Shown piece by piece: positions 9,161-17,224 of a DNA stretch of 42,535 bases. The number at the start of each line of letters is the position of its first letter. Positions within the stretch are counted from its first letter, which is position 1. The notes under the pieces were generated by a model. It made no database searches and was not told where the DNA came from. It saw nothing but the letters and a program-made list of their open reading frames with translations. Made by a program: the position numbers and the translations under genes. The stretch is from Acidobacteriota bacterium (GTDB lineage: Bacteria > Acidobacteriota > Thermoanaerobaculia > Gp7-AA8), in contig JAJXWV010000032.1 of the NCBI GenBank assembly GCA_021781455.1, positions 1 through 42,535 of the forward strand. Reading direction: 5' to 3'.

Positions 9161-9249
9161 ACTGATCCTACATTGGCCTGACACTGCGCGTTCGGGGTCG
9201 AAGGCGTTAAGTTTAGGAAGGAGCATTCGAGGCCGGCCAGGGAGACGCC

Positions 9250-9969
9250 ATGAACGTGCCGAAGAAGATTCTCGTGGCCACGGACTTCAACGATCTCGCC
9301 ACAGGGGCCTTGCGAGCGGCGGCCGGGATCGCCGAGAAGACGGGCGGCAGCCTGGTCCTGCTGTACGCCGACACATTCGAGCCTCCTGGGGAGTTCACCG
9401 CCCCACAGCTTCTGCGTGTTGCCAAGGCCGTCGAGTCGTCTCGCCGGCGCGCCAAGGAGGAGCTCGAGAGCTGTGCGCGCAGAAACGTGCCTGCCGGTGT
9501 GTCGTATCTCAACGTGGTCATCGACGCCCTTCCCGTGCAGGCCATCACCGGTTACGCCGAGGGACACGACATCGACCTGATCGCCCTCGGCACTCATGGC
9601 CGCGGCGGGGTTCAGCGCATCCTCCTCGGCTCCGTCGCCGAGCAGGTCATGCACCACATCTCCGTCCCGCTGCTCACCATTCACGACCCGGCACGCGTTC
9701 GCTCGATCGCCCGGATTGCCTCGACTCCCTCCGCACGCGAATACTCAGCGGCGCTGGCACTCGCTCTCGGGGCCACGGTTGCGATCGTCGACGGCGAGCA
9801 GATCGACGCTCTCGATGGCGCCGGCTTTGAGCTCATCGTCGCCGACCAGGGTTTTCGCGACATCCGCAAAGTCGTCCGTCACGCCCACGTTCCCGTCCTG
9901 TCGCTTCCGCCCGTGGAAAGACGTGGCAGGATGGTGTCTGCGGAGAACTCGTATGAGCTGCAGCACTGA
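9250..9969 (+). CDS. Universal stress protein, UspA family
   Basis: 239 aa. The N-terminal UspA domain (residues about 1-140) begins KKILVATDFNDLATGAL and carries the ATP-binding pattern GTHGRGGVQRILLGS. The second half (about 150-239) looks like a worn second Usp domain, because it lacks that loop. GGGAG lies upstream of the ATG. Tandem Usp proteins usually bind ATP and act under starvation or redox stress. The 3' end overlaps the next gene by 17 nt, implying co-expression. The divergent neighbour is a sensor kinase, so a shared stress response is possible but not shown. Confidence 0.85.
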   Translation: MNVPKKILVATDFNDLATGALRAAAGIAEKTGGSLVLLYADTFEPPGEFTAPQLLRVAKAVESSRRRAKEELESCARRNVPAGVSYLNVVIDALPVQAITGYAEGHDIDLIALGTHGRGGVQRILLGSVAEQVMHHISVPLLTIHDPARVRSIARIASTPSAREYSAALALALGATVAIVDGEQIDALDGAGFELIVADQGFRDIRKVVRHAHVPVLSLPPVERRGRMVSAENSYELQH

Positions 9970-10144
9970 CCCGCAGGAGATCTGGGAGTGCACGTTCTGC
10001 GGAACGCAGTTCGTCAGCGGCGTCGCCGATCCCGGACCGCACGGTGAGCCTCGCTGTCCGCAGTGCCTCTTCTACACCGCCCGCCTGGTGCCCCCCGAAG
10101 ACGTCGGCGATTTCGTGGTCATGGAGCGGACGCCATTCCGCTGA
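9953..10144 (+). CDS. 63-aa zinc-ribbon protein
   Basis: It begins inside the end of the UspA gene, with ATG at 9953. Two knuckles, CTFCG (residues about 13-17) and CPQC (about 35-38), form a four-cysteine zinc ribbon. The flanking sequence is acidic (PPEDVGDFVVMERTPF), and there is an extra Cys near the N-terminus. Small stand-alone zinc ribbons often serve as adaptors or bind nucleic acid, but no specific function can be given. The overlap with usp suggests translational coupling. Confidence 0.7.
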   Translation: MSCSTDPQEIWECTFCGTQFVSGVADPGPHGEPRCPQCLFYTARLVPPEDVGDFVVMERTPFR

Positions 10145-10184
10145 GGTTGCTCGTGAACCTGGCCGGGCGCCGGGAACGAGATCT

Positions 10185-10216
10185 CGAGGTCGCGAGGTTT
10201 CGAGGCCGCGAGGCGA
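10185..10216. repeat. Four-unit 8-nt tandem repeat, CGAGGYYG type
   Basis: Units CGAGGTCG, CGAGGTTT, CGAGGCCG and CGAGGCGA stand in a row between the zinc-ribbon gene and the small membrane gene. They belong to the same 8-nt GAGGTNRC class as 10505-10540, 40003-40088 and 41311-41345. No opposing arm was seen here. Confidence 0.6.
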
Positions 10217-10267
10217 TTCGAGCGACAATTCGCGACTTCGCAGTCCGAACCGAAAGACTCAACGACG

Positions 10268-10501
10268 ATGACTAAATGGCTTTCCGACCTTCCGTACATG
10301 ATTCTGATTCCGCTGGCCGTCCTCATGGCGCTGGCGCCGTTCGGCTCGACGCCGCACCTGGTCGAGAAGTGGGGAATGCTCTTTCGCGGGGTTCTTCGCC
10401 GTCCGCTGGACTGGTTCGACCTGGTGCTGCACAGCGCACCGCTGATCCTGCTGCTGTTGAAAGTGGCGGTCACCGTCCGGATGAGAATCGCAGCTCCGTA
10501 A
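10268..10501 (+). CDS. Small two-helix membrane protein, function unknown
   Basis: 77 aa. Hydrophobic helices lie at residues about 10-25 (PYMILIPLAVLMALAPF) and 53-70 (LHSAPLILLLLKVAVTV), with a basic/aromatic loop between (KWGMLFRGVLRRPLDWFDL). The spacing and conserved-looking Pro/Trp residues suggest a real small inner-membrane protein. It follows the usp and zinc-ribbon genes on the same strand, after 8-nt repeats. It has no clear ribosome site. I do not recognise the family. Confidence 0.65.
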   Translation: MTKWLSDLPYMILIPLAVLMALAPFGSTPHLVEKWGMLFRGVLRRPLDWFDLVLHSAPLILLLLKVAVTVRMRIAAP

Positions 10502-10504
10502 TTC

Positions 10505-10540
10505 AGGTCACGAGGTCACGGGGTTGCGAGGTCACGAGGC
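10505..10540. repeat. 8-nt tandem repeat AGGTCACG
   Basis: Units AGGTCACG, AGGTCACG, GGGTTGCG, AGGTCACG and AGGCGCTC lie directly after the small membrane gene and about 50 nt before the TetR promoter. This is the same 8-nt class as the long arrays at 40003 and 41311. No inverted partner arm was found nearby. Confidence 0.65.
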
Positions 10541-10586
10541 GCTCTGGTTCGCCTTAACCCGACACCCGACACCCGAAAACAAAGCG

Positions 10587-10622
10587 TGCTATACTAACCA
10601 TCTGGTTTAACTAACCGGTTAG
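10587..10622 (+). promoter_or_regulatory. Extended -10 promoter overlapped by two palindromic operators for the TetR gene/export operon
   Basis: TGCTATACT (10587-10595) is a good extended -10 element. Just downstream are AACCATCTGGTT (10597-10608; 5-bp arms) and the perfect palindrome CTAACCGGTTAG (10611-10622), 16 nt apart centre to centre. Both share AACC/GGTT half-sites. They cover the expected start of transcription and end 2 nt before the tetR ATG, so TetR autorepression of the whole operon is the natural reading. No good -35 is visible, as expected for extended -10 promoters. Confidence 0.6.
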
Positions 10623-10624
10623 AT

Positions 10625-11290
10625 ATGGCAAGAGCACGAACCGATTCCGACCCCCGCGTGCGCATCCTCGATGTGGCCGCCCAGGTCTTCGCCTCCAGCG
10701 GATTCGCCGGCGCCCGCATCGACGACATCGCCGAGCGCGCCCGCGTCAACAAGGCCATGCTCTACTACCACGTCGGCGACAAGCAGGCCCTGTACGCCGC
10801 CGTCCTCCTCCAGACCATCGACCATGCCCTGGCCCGCATCGACGCGGCCCTGGCTGCCGCGCGGTCAGCCGAGGAACGGCTGCGGGTCATCGTCTCCACG
10901 GTTGCGGCGGCCGCGCAGGAAAACCCGAATTTCGCGCCGCTGATGCTGCGCGAGCTCGCCTCCGGCGGCCAGTCCATCCCCGACCAAGTCGTCCGCCGCA
11001 TGGCCCGCCTCTTCCGCACCGTCGCCGAGATCCTCGCCGACGGTGAGCGAGCCGGCCGCTTCCGCAACGTCGACCCGGTCATGACGCACATGAGCATCAT
11101 GGGCAGCATCATCGTCCTCACCGCCGGCGCGCCGATCCGCCGGCGTATCCGCGACGTGGTCGGCGGCCCCAGGGCGAGCTTCGTCGACCGCAGTGCGGCC
11201 GATATCGCCGCCCACTTCTCCGACCTCATCCTGGAAGGCCTGCAGAAGCGCGTCCCGGCGCCCGCCAGGCGCCGCACTCGTACGAAATGA
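10625..11290 (+). CDS. TetR-family repressor of the adjacent export operon
   Basis: 221 aa. The TetR helix-turn-helix spans residues about 12-58, with ILDVAAQVFASSGFAGARID and a recognition helix ending in NKAMLYYHVGDKQALYAAVL. The C-terminal ligand/dimer domain ends in an Arg-rich tail (PAPARRRTRTK). It sits 13 nt before a HlyD-ATPase-ATPase-permease-permease set, the same order as E. coli cecR-ybhGFSR, so it likely controls that pump in response to a drug-like ligand. It has no ribosome site. Two palindromes right before the start are the likely operators. Confidence 0.88.
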   Translation: MARARTDSDPRVRILDVAAQVFASSGFAGARIDDIAERARVNKAMLYYHVGDKQALYAAVLLQTIDHALARIDAALAAARSAEERLRVIVSTVAAAAQENPNFAPLMLRELASGGQSIPDQVVRRMARLFRTVAEILADGERAGRFRNVDPVMTHMSIMGSIIVLTAGAPIRRRIRDVVGGPRASFVDRSAADIAAHFSDLILEGLQKRVPAPARRRTRTK

Positions 11291-11303
11291 CCCCGGAGGT
11301 GCC

Positions 11304-12296
11304 ATGAACAAACGCCGTGTCATTCCCATCGCCGTTCTCGTCATCATCGCCGCCGCCGTGATCTTCTTCATGGCATCGCGACCGAAGCGAGACGGCAACT
11401 CCATCCGCATGTCCGGCAACATCGAGGTCGTCTCCGTCGAGCTGAGCTTCCGCATCCCCGGCCGGATGATCTCCAGACCGCTCGACGAGGGGATGATCGT
11501 TCGTCGCGGCCAGGTCGCAGCATCGCTCGATCCGACCGAGCTGCAGCACAGCATCGCCCAGCAGAGCGCGAGTCTCGGAGCAGCGCGCGCCCAGCTTGCG
11601 GAGCTCGAGCATGGTTCGCGGCCCGAGGACATCCGCAGCGGCGAGGCCGCGGTCAAAGCCGCCCAGGCGGACCTGAGCCGCTGGGATGCGGAGCTCGCCC
11701 GCAGACGCGATCTGCACAAGTACGGCATCGTCGCCCTGACCGATGTCGAGGTCGCCGACGCGAACGACAAACAGGCTCGCGAGAAGGTTGATCAGACGAA
11801 GCAGGCGCTCGCCCTGCTCAGGAAGGGGCCCCGCGTCGAGGAGATCGAGCAGGCCCGCGCCAAAGCCGACCAGGCTCAGGCCGCCCTTGCCGAATCGCAG
11901 ACCCAGCTGACTTTCTGCACTCTCCGCTCACCCGTCGACGGAGTCGTCCTGGCCAAGCACATCGAGCCCGGCGAGCAGGTCGCGGCCGGGACTCCGGTGC
12001 TCACCGTCGCCGATCTCCACGACATCTGGCTCCGCGGCTACATCGACGAGACCGACCTCGGGCGCATCCAGCTCGGCCAGAAGGTCCGCGTCACCACCGA
12101 CTCCTTCCCCGGCAAGGTCTACGACGGCACGATCTCGTTCATCTCCTCGGAAGCGGAGTTCACGCCCAAGACCGTGCAGACCCAGAAGGAACGCGTGAAG
12201 CTCGTCTACCGCATCAAAGTCACGATCGCCAATCCGAACCTCGAGCTCAAGCCCGGGATGCCGGCCGACGGCGAGATCATCGCCGGAGCCCGCTGA
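11304..12296 (+). CDS. HlyD/YbhG-type membrane fusion (periplasmic adaptor) protein
   Basis: 330 aa from the ATG at 11304, with GGAGG well placed. An N-terminal membrane anchor (IPIAVLVIIAAAVIFFMA, residues about 7-24) is followed by a lipoyl half-motif (GNIEVVSVELSFRIPGRM). A long alpha-hairpin coiled coil (about 80-195) has a repeated GPRVEEIEQA/GSRPEDIRSG pattern. The second lipoyl half (TLRSPVDGVVLAKHIEPGE) and a beta-barrel follow. Such adaptors link ABC-2 pumps to outer-membrane channels; no TolC-like gene lies in the window. The gene stops 1 nt before the next ATG, so it is translationally coupled. Confidence 0.9.
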   Translation: MNKRRVIPIAVLVIIAAAVIFFMASRPKRDGNSIRMSGNIEVVSVELSFRIPGRMISRPLDEGMIVRRGQVAASLDPTELQHSIAQQSASLGAARAQLAELEHGSRPEDIRSGEAAVKAAQADLSRWDAELARRRDLHKYGIVALTDVEVADANDKQAREKVDQTKQALALLRKGPRVEEIEQARAKADQAQAALAESQTQLTFCTLRSPVDGVVLAKHIEPGEQVAAGTPVLTVADLHDIWLRGYIDETDLGRIQLGQKVRVTTDSFPGKVYDGTISFISSEAEFTPKTVQTQKERVKLVYRIKVTIANPNLELKPGMPADGEIIAGAR

Positions 12297-12297
12297 C

Positions 12298-13218
12298 ATG
12301 GACGTCGTCGTCACTCGTGGCCTGACGAAGACATTCGGCGAGACGCGCGCCGTCGAGGGGCTCGATCTCGCCATTGCCGAAGGCGAGATCTTCGGGCTGG
12401 TCGGGCCCGACGGCGCGGGCAAGACCACCACGCTGCGCATGCTGGCCTCGATCATGGACCCGAGCTCCGGCGATGCCTTCATCCTCGGCCGGCATACCGT
12501 GCGCGAGGCCGCCGCGGTGAAGGACCAGATCGCCTACATGAGCCAGCGCTTCGGCCTCTATCCCGATCTGACGGTGCTGGAGAACCTCGTCTTCTACGCC
12601 GACCTGTACGGCGTTTCCCGGCGCGAGCGCGACGCGCAGATCGACCGCCTGCTCGCCTTCAGCAACATGGCCCCCTTCCGCAAACGGCGCGCCGGCAATC
12701 TCTCCGGCGGCATGAAGCAGAAGCTCGGCCTGGCCTGTGCGCTGATCCACGCGCCGAAGGTGCTTCTCCTGGACGAGCCGACCAACGGTGTCGACCCGGT
12801 CTCGCGCCGCGAGTTCTGGCGCATCCTCTACCACCTCCTCAAGGAGGGAGTGACGATCGTCGTCTCGACCGCCTACCTCGAGGAGGCGGAGCGTTGCTCA
12901 CGCGTGGCCTTCCTGCACGAAGGAAAGCTGGCGGCGGTCGACACGCCCGCGGCCCTGCACCGTCTTCTTCCGGGCCGGGTGCTGGAAGTGAGGACGAACG
13001 AGACCCGCGGGACGGCCGAGCGGCTGCGCGATTCGCTGGGCGCGGCGAACGTCATGGTCTTCGGCGATCGCGTGGACGTCTCCCCCGCCGCGAAGAGCAG
13101 CGCCGACAGCATCCGTGAGCTGTTAGGCCACGAGAACATCGAAGTCGAGTCGATCGACAGCGTCGAGCCGAAGCTGGAAAACGTCTTCGTGGCGCTGCTG
13201 TCGGGAGGCACGCCATGA
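12298..13218 (+). CDS. ABC exporter ATPase, YbhF N-half type (degenerate H-loop)
   Basis: 306 aa. Walker A is GPDGAGKT (36-43), the signature is LSGGM (135-139), and Walker B is VLLLDE (155-160). The switch histidine is replaced by Ala192 in VVSTAYLEEAE. A C-terminal extension of about 90 residues is typical of ABC-2 exporter ATPases. In E. coli YbhF two such halves are fused; here the other half is the next gene, which overlaps by ATGA. With that partner it should form one degenerate and one normal ATP site. It powers export through the two permeases downstream. Confidence 0.9.
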   Translation: MDVVVTRGLTKTFGETRAVEGLDLAIAEGEIFGLVGPDGAGKTTTLRMLASIMDPSSGDAFILGRHTVREAAAVKDQIAYMSQRFGLYPDLTVLENLVFYADLYGVSRRERDAQIDRLLAFSNMAPFRKRRAGNLSGGMKQKLGLACALIHAPKVLLLDEPTNGVDPVSRREFWRILYHLLKEGVTIVVSTAYLEEAERCSRVAFLHEGKLAAVDTPAALHRLLPGRVLEVRTNETRGTAERLRDSLGAANVMVFGDRVDVSPAAKSSADSIRELLGHENIEVESIDSVEPKLENVFVALLSGGTP

Positions 13219-14216
13219 GCGAGCGCGCCGGCAGTCAGGCCGAATCCGAGACTCCCGATCCCGCCGTCGTCCTTCACGATCTCGAGAAACGCTTCGGTGA
13301 TTTCGTGGCCGTCGATCGGATCTCCCTCGAGATCCGGAAGGGAGAGATCTTCGGGTTTCTCGGGCCGAACGGCGCGGGAAAATCGACGACCATCCGCATG
13401 CTCTGCGGCATCATCGCCCCGACCGCGGGCCGGGGAAGCGTGGCCGGCTTCGACATCGCCACCCAGCCCGACGAGATCAAGATGCGCATCGGCTACATGA
13501 GCCAGCGCTTCTCGCTCTATGACGACCTGAAGGTCGAAGAAAATCTCGATTTCTACGCCGGAATCTACGGTATTCCCCCTGAAAAACGAGCCGCGCGGAA
13601 GCAGTGGGTCCTGGAGATGGCGGACCTCGTTGCGCAGCGCAACGACTTCACGAGGTCCCTCCCCGTCGGATGGAAGCAGCGCCTGGCCCTCGGCTGCGCG
13701 GTGCTCCACGACCCGCCCATTCTCTTCCTCGACGAGCCCACGTCCGGCGTCGATCCCATCTCCCGCCGCCGGTTCTGGGAGCTCATCTACGACCTCTCCT
13801 CGCGCGGCGTGACCGTCTTCGTGACCACGCACTACATGGAAGAGGCGGAGTACTGCCAGCGCCTGGGAATGATCTACCGCGGCGAGCTGATCGCCGACGG
13901 CACGCCCGACGAGCTCAAGACGAAGCTGATGCGCGGCCATGTCTTCGAGATCACGGCCAATCCCCCCCAGGAAGCGATGGAGGCGGTGGCCGGGGTGGAA
14001 GGCGTCTCGGAGACGGCGCTCTTCGGCACCACCGTGCACGCGCTGGTGATGGATGACGCGGCTTCGATCGCGCCGGCCATCGAGCGGCGCCTGCACGATG
14101 GCGGTTTCGCCGGCGCTGCCGTGCGCCCGATCAAACCCTCTCTGGAGGACGTCTTCGTGGCCCTCGTCCGTGAGCGCGACGCGCGCACGGCGCCCGTGGC
14201 GGAGGTGAAGCGATGA
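13215..14216 (+). CDS. ABC exporter ATPase, YbhF C-half type (degenerate signature)
   Basis: 333 aa. Walker A is GPNGAGKS (50-57), Walker B is ILFLDE (169-174), and the switch His206 is in TTHYMEEAE. The signature motif is changed to LPVGW (149-153) in place of LSGGQ. It therefore complements the preceding ATPase, which has a good signature but lacks the histidine. The two ATPases overlap by 4 nt (ATGA), as do this gene and the permease that follows, so a fixed stoichiometry is likely. It has a short N-terminal extension rich in Ser/Glu. Confidence 0.9.
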   Translation: MSERAGSQAESETPDPAVVLHDLEKRFGDFVAVDRISLEIRKGEIFGFLGPNGAGKSTTIRMLCGIIAPTAGRGSVAGFDIATQPDEIKMRIGYMSQRFSLYDDLKVEENLDFYAGIYGIPPEKRAARKQWVLEMADLVAQRNDFTRSLPVGWKQRLALGCAVLHDPPILFLDEPTSGVDPISRRRFWELIYDLSSRGVTVFVTTHYMEEAEYCQRLGMIYRGELIADGTPDELKTKLMRGHVFEITANPPQEAMEAVAGVEGVSETALFGTTVHALVMDDAASIAPAIERRLHDGGFAGAAVRPIKPSLEDVFVALVRERDARTAPVAEVKR

Positions 14217-15343
14217 GTGTCCGCCGCATCGCCGCCGTGGCGCAGAAGGAGTTCCTGCACATCGTGCGCGATCCCCGCAGCCTGGCCATGGGCATCGCCA
14301 TGCCGATGATCCTGCTGCTCCTGTTCGGCTACGCGCTGACTCTCGACGTCGACGACGTGCCGATCGCGATCTGGGATCAGAGCCGCACTCCCGACAGCCG
14401 CGATCTCATCGAGCGCTTCCACGGATCGCGCTACTTCTCGATCGTCGGCCAGGCCGCCTCCTACCCGGAGATCGAGCGCGCCATCGACCGGCGCCAGGTC
14501 ATGGCGGCCGTTGTCATTCCGTACGATTTCGCGCGCCGCATCCGGGGCAGCGGCTCCGACGTACAGCTGATCGTCGACGGCACCGACGCGAACACAGCCT
14601 CGCTGGCCATCGGGTACGCGCAGGGAATCGCCTCGTCGTGGTCGCTCGATTTCGCCGTGCAGATGCTGCGGCGACAGGGACAGCCGCCCCTGACGATGCC
14701 GCTCGACCTGCGCCCGCGCGTCTGGTTCAACGAGGATCTCGAGTCGCGAAACTACATCGTGCCCGGCCTGATCGCCATCGTCATGGCCGTCATCGCCGCG
14801 CTGCTGACCTCGCTGACCATCGCCCGCGAGTGGGAGACCGGCACGATGGAGCAGCTGATCTCGACCCCGCTGCGCGGATCCGAGCTCATCACCGGCAAGA
14901 TCATCCCCTACTTCCTCATCGCCGCAATCGACGTGGCCATCGCCGTGGTCATGGGGATGTTGCTCTTCCACGTGCCGTTCCGCGGCTCGCCAATCCTCCT
15001 CGTCCTCACCTCGGCGTTTTTTCTGGTGGGGATGCTCTGTCTCGGGCTGGTGATCAGCATCGTCACGAAGAGCCAGCTGCTCGCGGCTCAGATCGCACTG
15101 GTGGGCACATTCCTGCCGGCCTTTCTGCTCTCGGGCTTCATGTTCGACATCTCCAACATGCCGCGGCCGCTGCAGCTCATCACGTACATCATCCCGGCCC
15201 GCTATTTCGTCTCCGTGCTCAAGGCGCTGTTCCTCAAGGGCGTGGGCCTGAGCGTGATTGCCGCGGATGTCGGGTTGCTCGTCGCCTTCGGCACGATCAT
15301 GGTGCTCGTCGCAAATGCGAAGTTCAGGAAGAAGCTCGTGTAG
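14213..15343 (+). CDS. ABC-2 type permease, YbhS-like
   Basis: 376 aa. An N-terminal helix (MGIAMPMILLLLFGYALTL) is followed by a large periplasmic domain (residues about 45-175). Five helices lie in the C-terminal half, starting at NYIVPGLIAIVMAVIAALLT. The motif REWETGTMEQLISTPLRGSE is the conserved cytoplasmic coupling loop of ABC-2 exporters. It probably forms a heterodimer with the next permease and exports a drug or lipophilic cation, as suggested for YbhSR. It is separated from the next gene by an 81-nt gap with tandem repeats, unlike the tightly packed genes before it. Confidence 0.9.
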   Translation: MSVRRIAAVAQKEFLHIVRDPRSLAMGIAMPMILLLLFGYALTLDVDDVPIAIWDQSRTPDSRDLIERFHGSRYFSIVGQAASYPEIERAIDRRQVMAAVVIPYDFARRIRGSGSDVQLIVDGTDANTASLAIGYAQGIASSWSLDFAVQMLRRQGQPPLTMPLDLRPRVWFNEDLESRNYIVPGLIAIVMAVIAALLTSLTIAREWETGTMEQLISTPLRGSELITGKIIPYFLIAAIDVAIAVVMGMLLFHVPFRGSPILLVLTSAFFLVGMLCLGLVISIVTKSQLLAAQIALVGTFLPAFLLSGFMFDISNMPRPLQLITYIIPARYFVSVLKALFLKGVGLSVIAADVGLLVAFGTIMVLVANAKFRKKLV

Positions 15344-15407
15344 GGCTCTTGGCTCTCAGCTCTTGGCTCTTGGGATCGCTCCGTTGAGGCCCAAGAGCCA
15401 ACAGCCC
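15344..15407. repeat. 7-nt tandem repeat GGCTCTT with inverted arm inside the export operon
   Basis: The left arm is GGCTCTT, GGCTCTC, AGCTCTT, GGCTCTT then GGG (15344-15373). The right arm CCCAAGAGCCAACAGCCC (15390-15407) pairs with its inner half. It sits between two co-directional permease genes that should be co-expressed, so a full terminator would be surprising. mRNA stabilisation or attenuation is possible. A sequence relative is at 27053-27130. Confidence 0.65.
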
Positions 15408-15424
15408 GTCGGCCGGGTGGAAAA

Positions 15425-16558
15425 ATGGTTCTCGAACGAATCAAGCAGATGCTGATCAAGGAAGTGAAGCAGGTGCGGCGCGATCCGCGCATGCGCGCAG
15501 TGATTCTCATCGTGCCGATCCTGCAGTCGCTGGCGTTCGGGTACGCCGTGACGACGGATGTGCGCCACGTCCCCACGGCCGTGTATGACACGGACAATTC
15601 CGTCGAGAGCCGGGACTTGATCAGCCGCTTCCTCGGGTCGGACTACTTCGACGCCGTCGAGTATGTGCATAACGACGACGGCGCGCGCGACGCGCTCGAT
15701 CACGGCCGGGTGCGGCTCGTCATCCACCTGCGACACGGGTTCGGCGAGGCGGTGCGCAACGGCCGCACCGCCGAGGCGCAGCTGCTCATCGACGGCACCG
15801 ACTCGAACACGGCAGGCCTGGTGCTGCAGTATGCGTCGGGCATTGCCACCGATTACGACCGCGACATCCTGGTGACGCGTGCCCTGGCCACGACCGGAGT
15901 CGTCCCGGTGGTGGAGCCGATGAACCTCGAGGTGAGGTCGTGGTTCAACGAGAACCTGGAGAGCCGCAACTACTTCGTTCCGGGCGTGATCGCACTCCTC
16001 GTCGCCGTAACCACGCTTCTCCTCACGTCCATGGCCGTCGTGCGCGAAAAGGAGATCGGCACAATCGAACAGATCATCGTCACGCCCATCACGAAGACCG
16101 AGTTCATCCTCGGCAAGAGCGTGCCTTTCGTGATCATCGCCTACATGAACGTGCTGCTCGTGACCGCCGTTTCCGTCTTCTGGTTCAACGTGCCGATCCG
16201 CGGCAGCATCCTGCTGCTCCTCGGCGCCACGGGGCTTTACCTTCTGACGATGATCGGCATCGGCCTGTTCATCTCCACGGTGGCTTCGACGCAGCAGCAG
16301 GCCATGATGAGCGCGTTCTTCTTCATCTTCCCGGCGATCCTGCTCTCGGGGTTCATCTTCCCGATCGCCAACATGCCCGTGGTCGTGCAGTGGTTCACGT
16401 ATCTCGATCCCCTGCGTTACTTCCTGATCATCATCCGCGGCGTGTTTCTAAAGGGTGTCGGCACGGCCGTGCTGTGGCCACAGCTGGCCGCCCTGGCCGT
16501 GCTGGGCGTTCTCACGCTGTCGTTCTCGGTGAGCATGTTCCGCAAGACGCTGGGGTAA
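15425..16558 (+). CDS. ABC-2 type permease, YbhR-like
   Basis: 377 aa, same architecture as its upstream partner. A first helix (ILIVPILQSLAFGYAV) is followed by a periplasmic domain of about 150 aa and five helices from NYFVPGVIALLVAVTTLLLT on. The coupling loop is REKEIGTIEQIIVTPITKTE. The conserved phrase LLSGFIFPIANMP appears in both permeases (FMFDISNMP in the other), pointing to an ancient duplication. The ATG at 15425 has only a weak purine run upstream, after the repeat hairpin. Confidence 0.9.
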   Translation: MVLERIKQMLIKEVKQVRRDPRMRAVILIVPILQSLAFGYAVTTDVRHVPTAVYDTDNSVESRDLISRFLGSDYFDAVEYVHNDDGARDALDHGRVRLVIHLRHGFGEAVRNGRTAEAQLLIDGTDSNTAGLVLQYASGIATDYDRDILVTRALATTGVVPVVEPMNLEVRSWFNENLESRNYFVPGVIALLVAVTTLLLTSMAVVREKEIGTIEQIIVTPITKTEFILGKSVPFVIIAYMNVLLVTAVSVFWFNVPIRGSILLLLGATGLYLLTMIGIGLFISTVASTQQQAMMSAFFFIFPAILLSGFIFPIANMPVVVQWFTYLDPLRYFLIIIRGVFLKGVGTAVLWPQLAALAVLGVLTLSFSVSMFRKTLG

Positions 16559-16580
16559 TGCGACAGCGGCGGAACTCGCG

Positions 16581-16767
16581 CCCCCGTCACTCTGAGCCGG
16601 CGGAGCCGCGGGAAAGGGCGGGAGGGTGGAGCGGCGCAGCGCGGCGAAGAGTCTCTTACCGGGACGATCAGTCAGCTGGAGACTCTTCCCCGCGCTACGC
16701 CGCCGGAGGCGGCTTCGCCGACTCAAGAGTGACGGGAGCCCGGCTCCACCGGCTCAGAGTGACGGCG
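16581..16767. repeat. Dispersed palindromic repeat, copy A (GTCACTCTGAGC family)
   Basis: Conserved blocks shared with 39189-39373 are CCCCCGTCACTCTGAGC at the left end, a GGTGGAGCGGCGCAGCGCG block, GAAGAGTCTC facing GAGACTCTTC, and ACGCCGCCGGAGGCGGCT. The right end reads CTCA-AGTGACGG, complementary to the left end, so the unit can fold into one long imperfect hairpin. A partial extra end (GGCTCAGAGTGACGG) follows. It separates two convergent genes. Repeats with CACTCTGAGC ends resemble known non-coding palindromic families in several phyla. Confidence 0.75.
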
Positions 16768-16776
16768 GGTAGCTCC

Positions 16777-17178
16777 TCAAACGTTTGCGAGCGCGATCTT
16801 CAGGCGCTTCTTCGCATCCTCGGCCACGGTGCGCAGAGTGTCGTTGCCGGCGACCTGCATCATCACTTCGGGATCGGCAGCGGCGACCACCGACTCGTCG
16901 TCCGTGACTTCATAGACGATCACATTGCAGGGCAGGAGCAGACCGATCTCGGGCTCGGCCAGCAGAGCTTTGTGGGCGAGCGGTGGATTGCAGGCGCCGA
17001 GGATGATGTAGCGCTTGAAGTCCACTCCGAGCTTCTCCTTCAACTTTTCCTTGATGTCGATTTCGGTGAGAACTCCGAAGCCCTGGTCCTTCAAGGCCGC
17101 ACGCGTCTTCTCGACGGCCTTGTCGTACGAAAGAGGGACCGTCTTCTTCATTCCGTACGCCATCGCGGTGGTCACCAT
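16777..17178 (-). CDS. DUF302-family protein
   Basis: 133 aa, starting at the ATG at 17178 preceded by GAGGAGG. The DUF302 core includes TRAALKDQGFGVLTEIDI and ILGACNPPLAHKALLAEPEI, the latter being the family's most typical segment with its single Cys. This is followed by GLLLPCNVIVYE. The role of DUF302 is not established; it is often found near heavy-metal, sulfur or redox genes. There is no signal peptide, so it is probably cytoplasmic. It diverges from a small membrane peptide gene and an OsmC-like gene. Confidence 0.88.
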   Translation of the reverse strand: MVTTAMAYGMKKTVPLSYDKAVEKTRAALKDQGFGVLTEIDIKEKLKEKLGVDFKRYIILGACNPPLAHKALLAEPEIGLLLPCNVIVYEVTDDESVVAAADPEVMMQVAGNDTLRTVAEDAKKRLKIALANV

Positions 17179-17224
17179 CACAGCCTCCTCGCGTCCGAGA
17201 ATATTACTCTATGATCGCGCAGTT

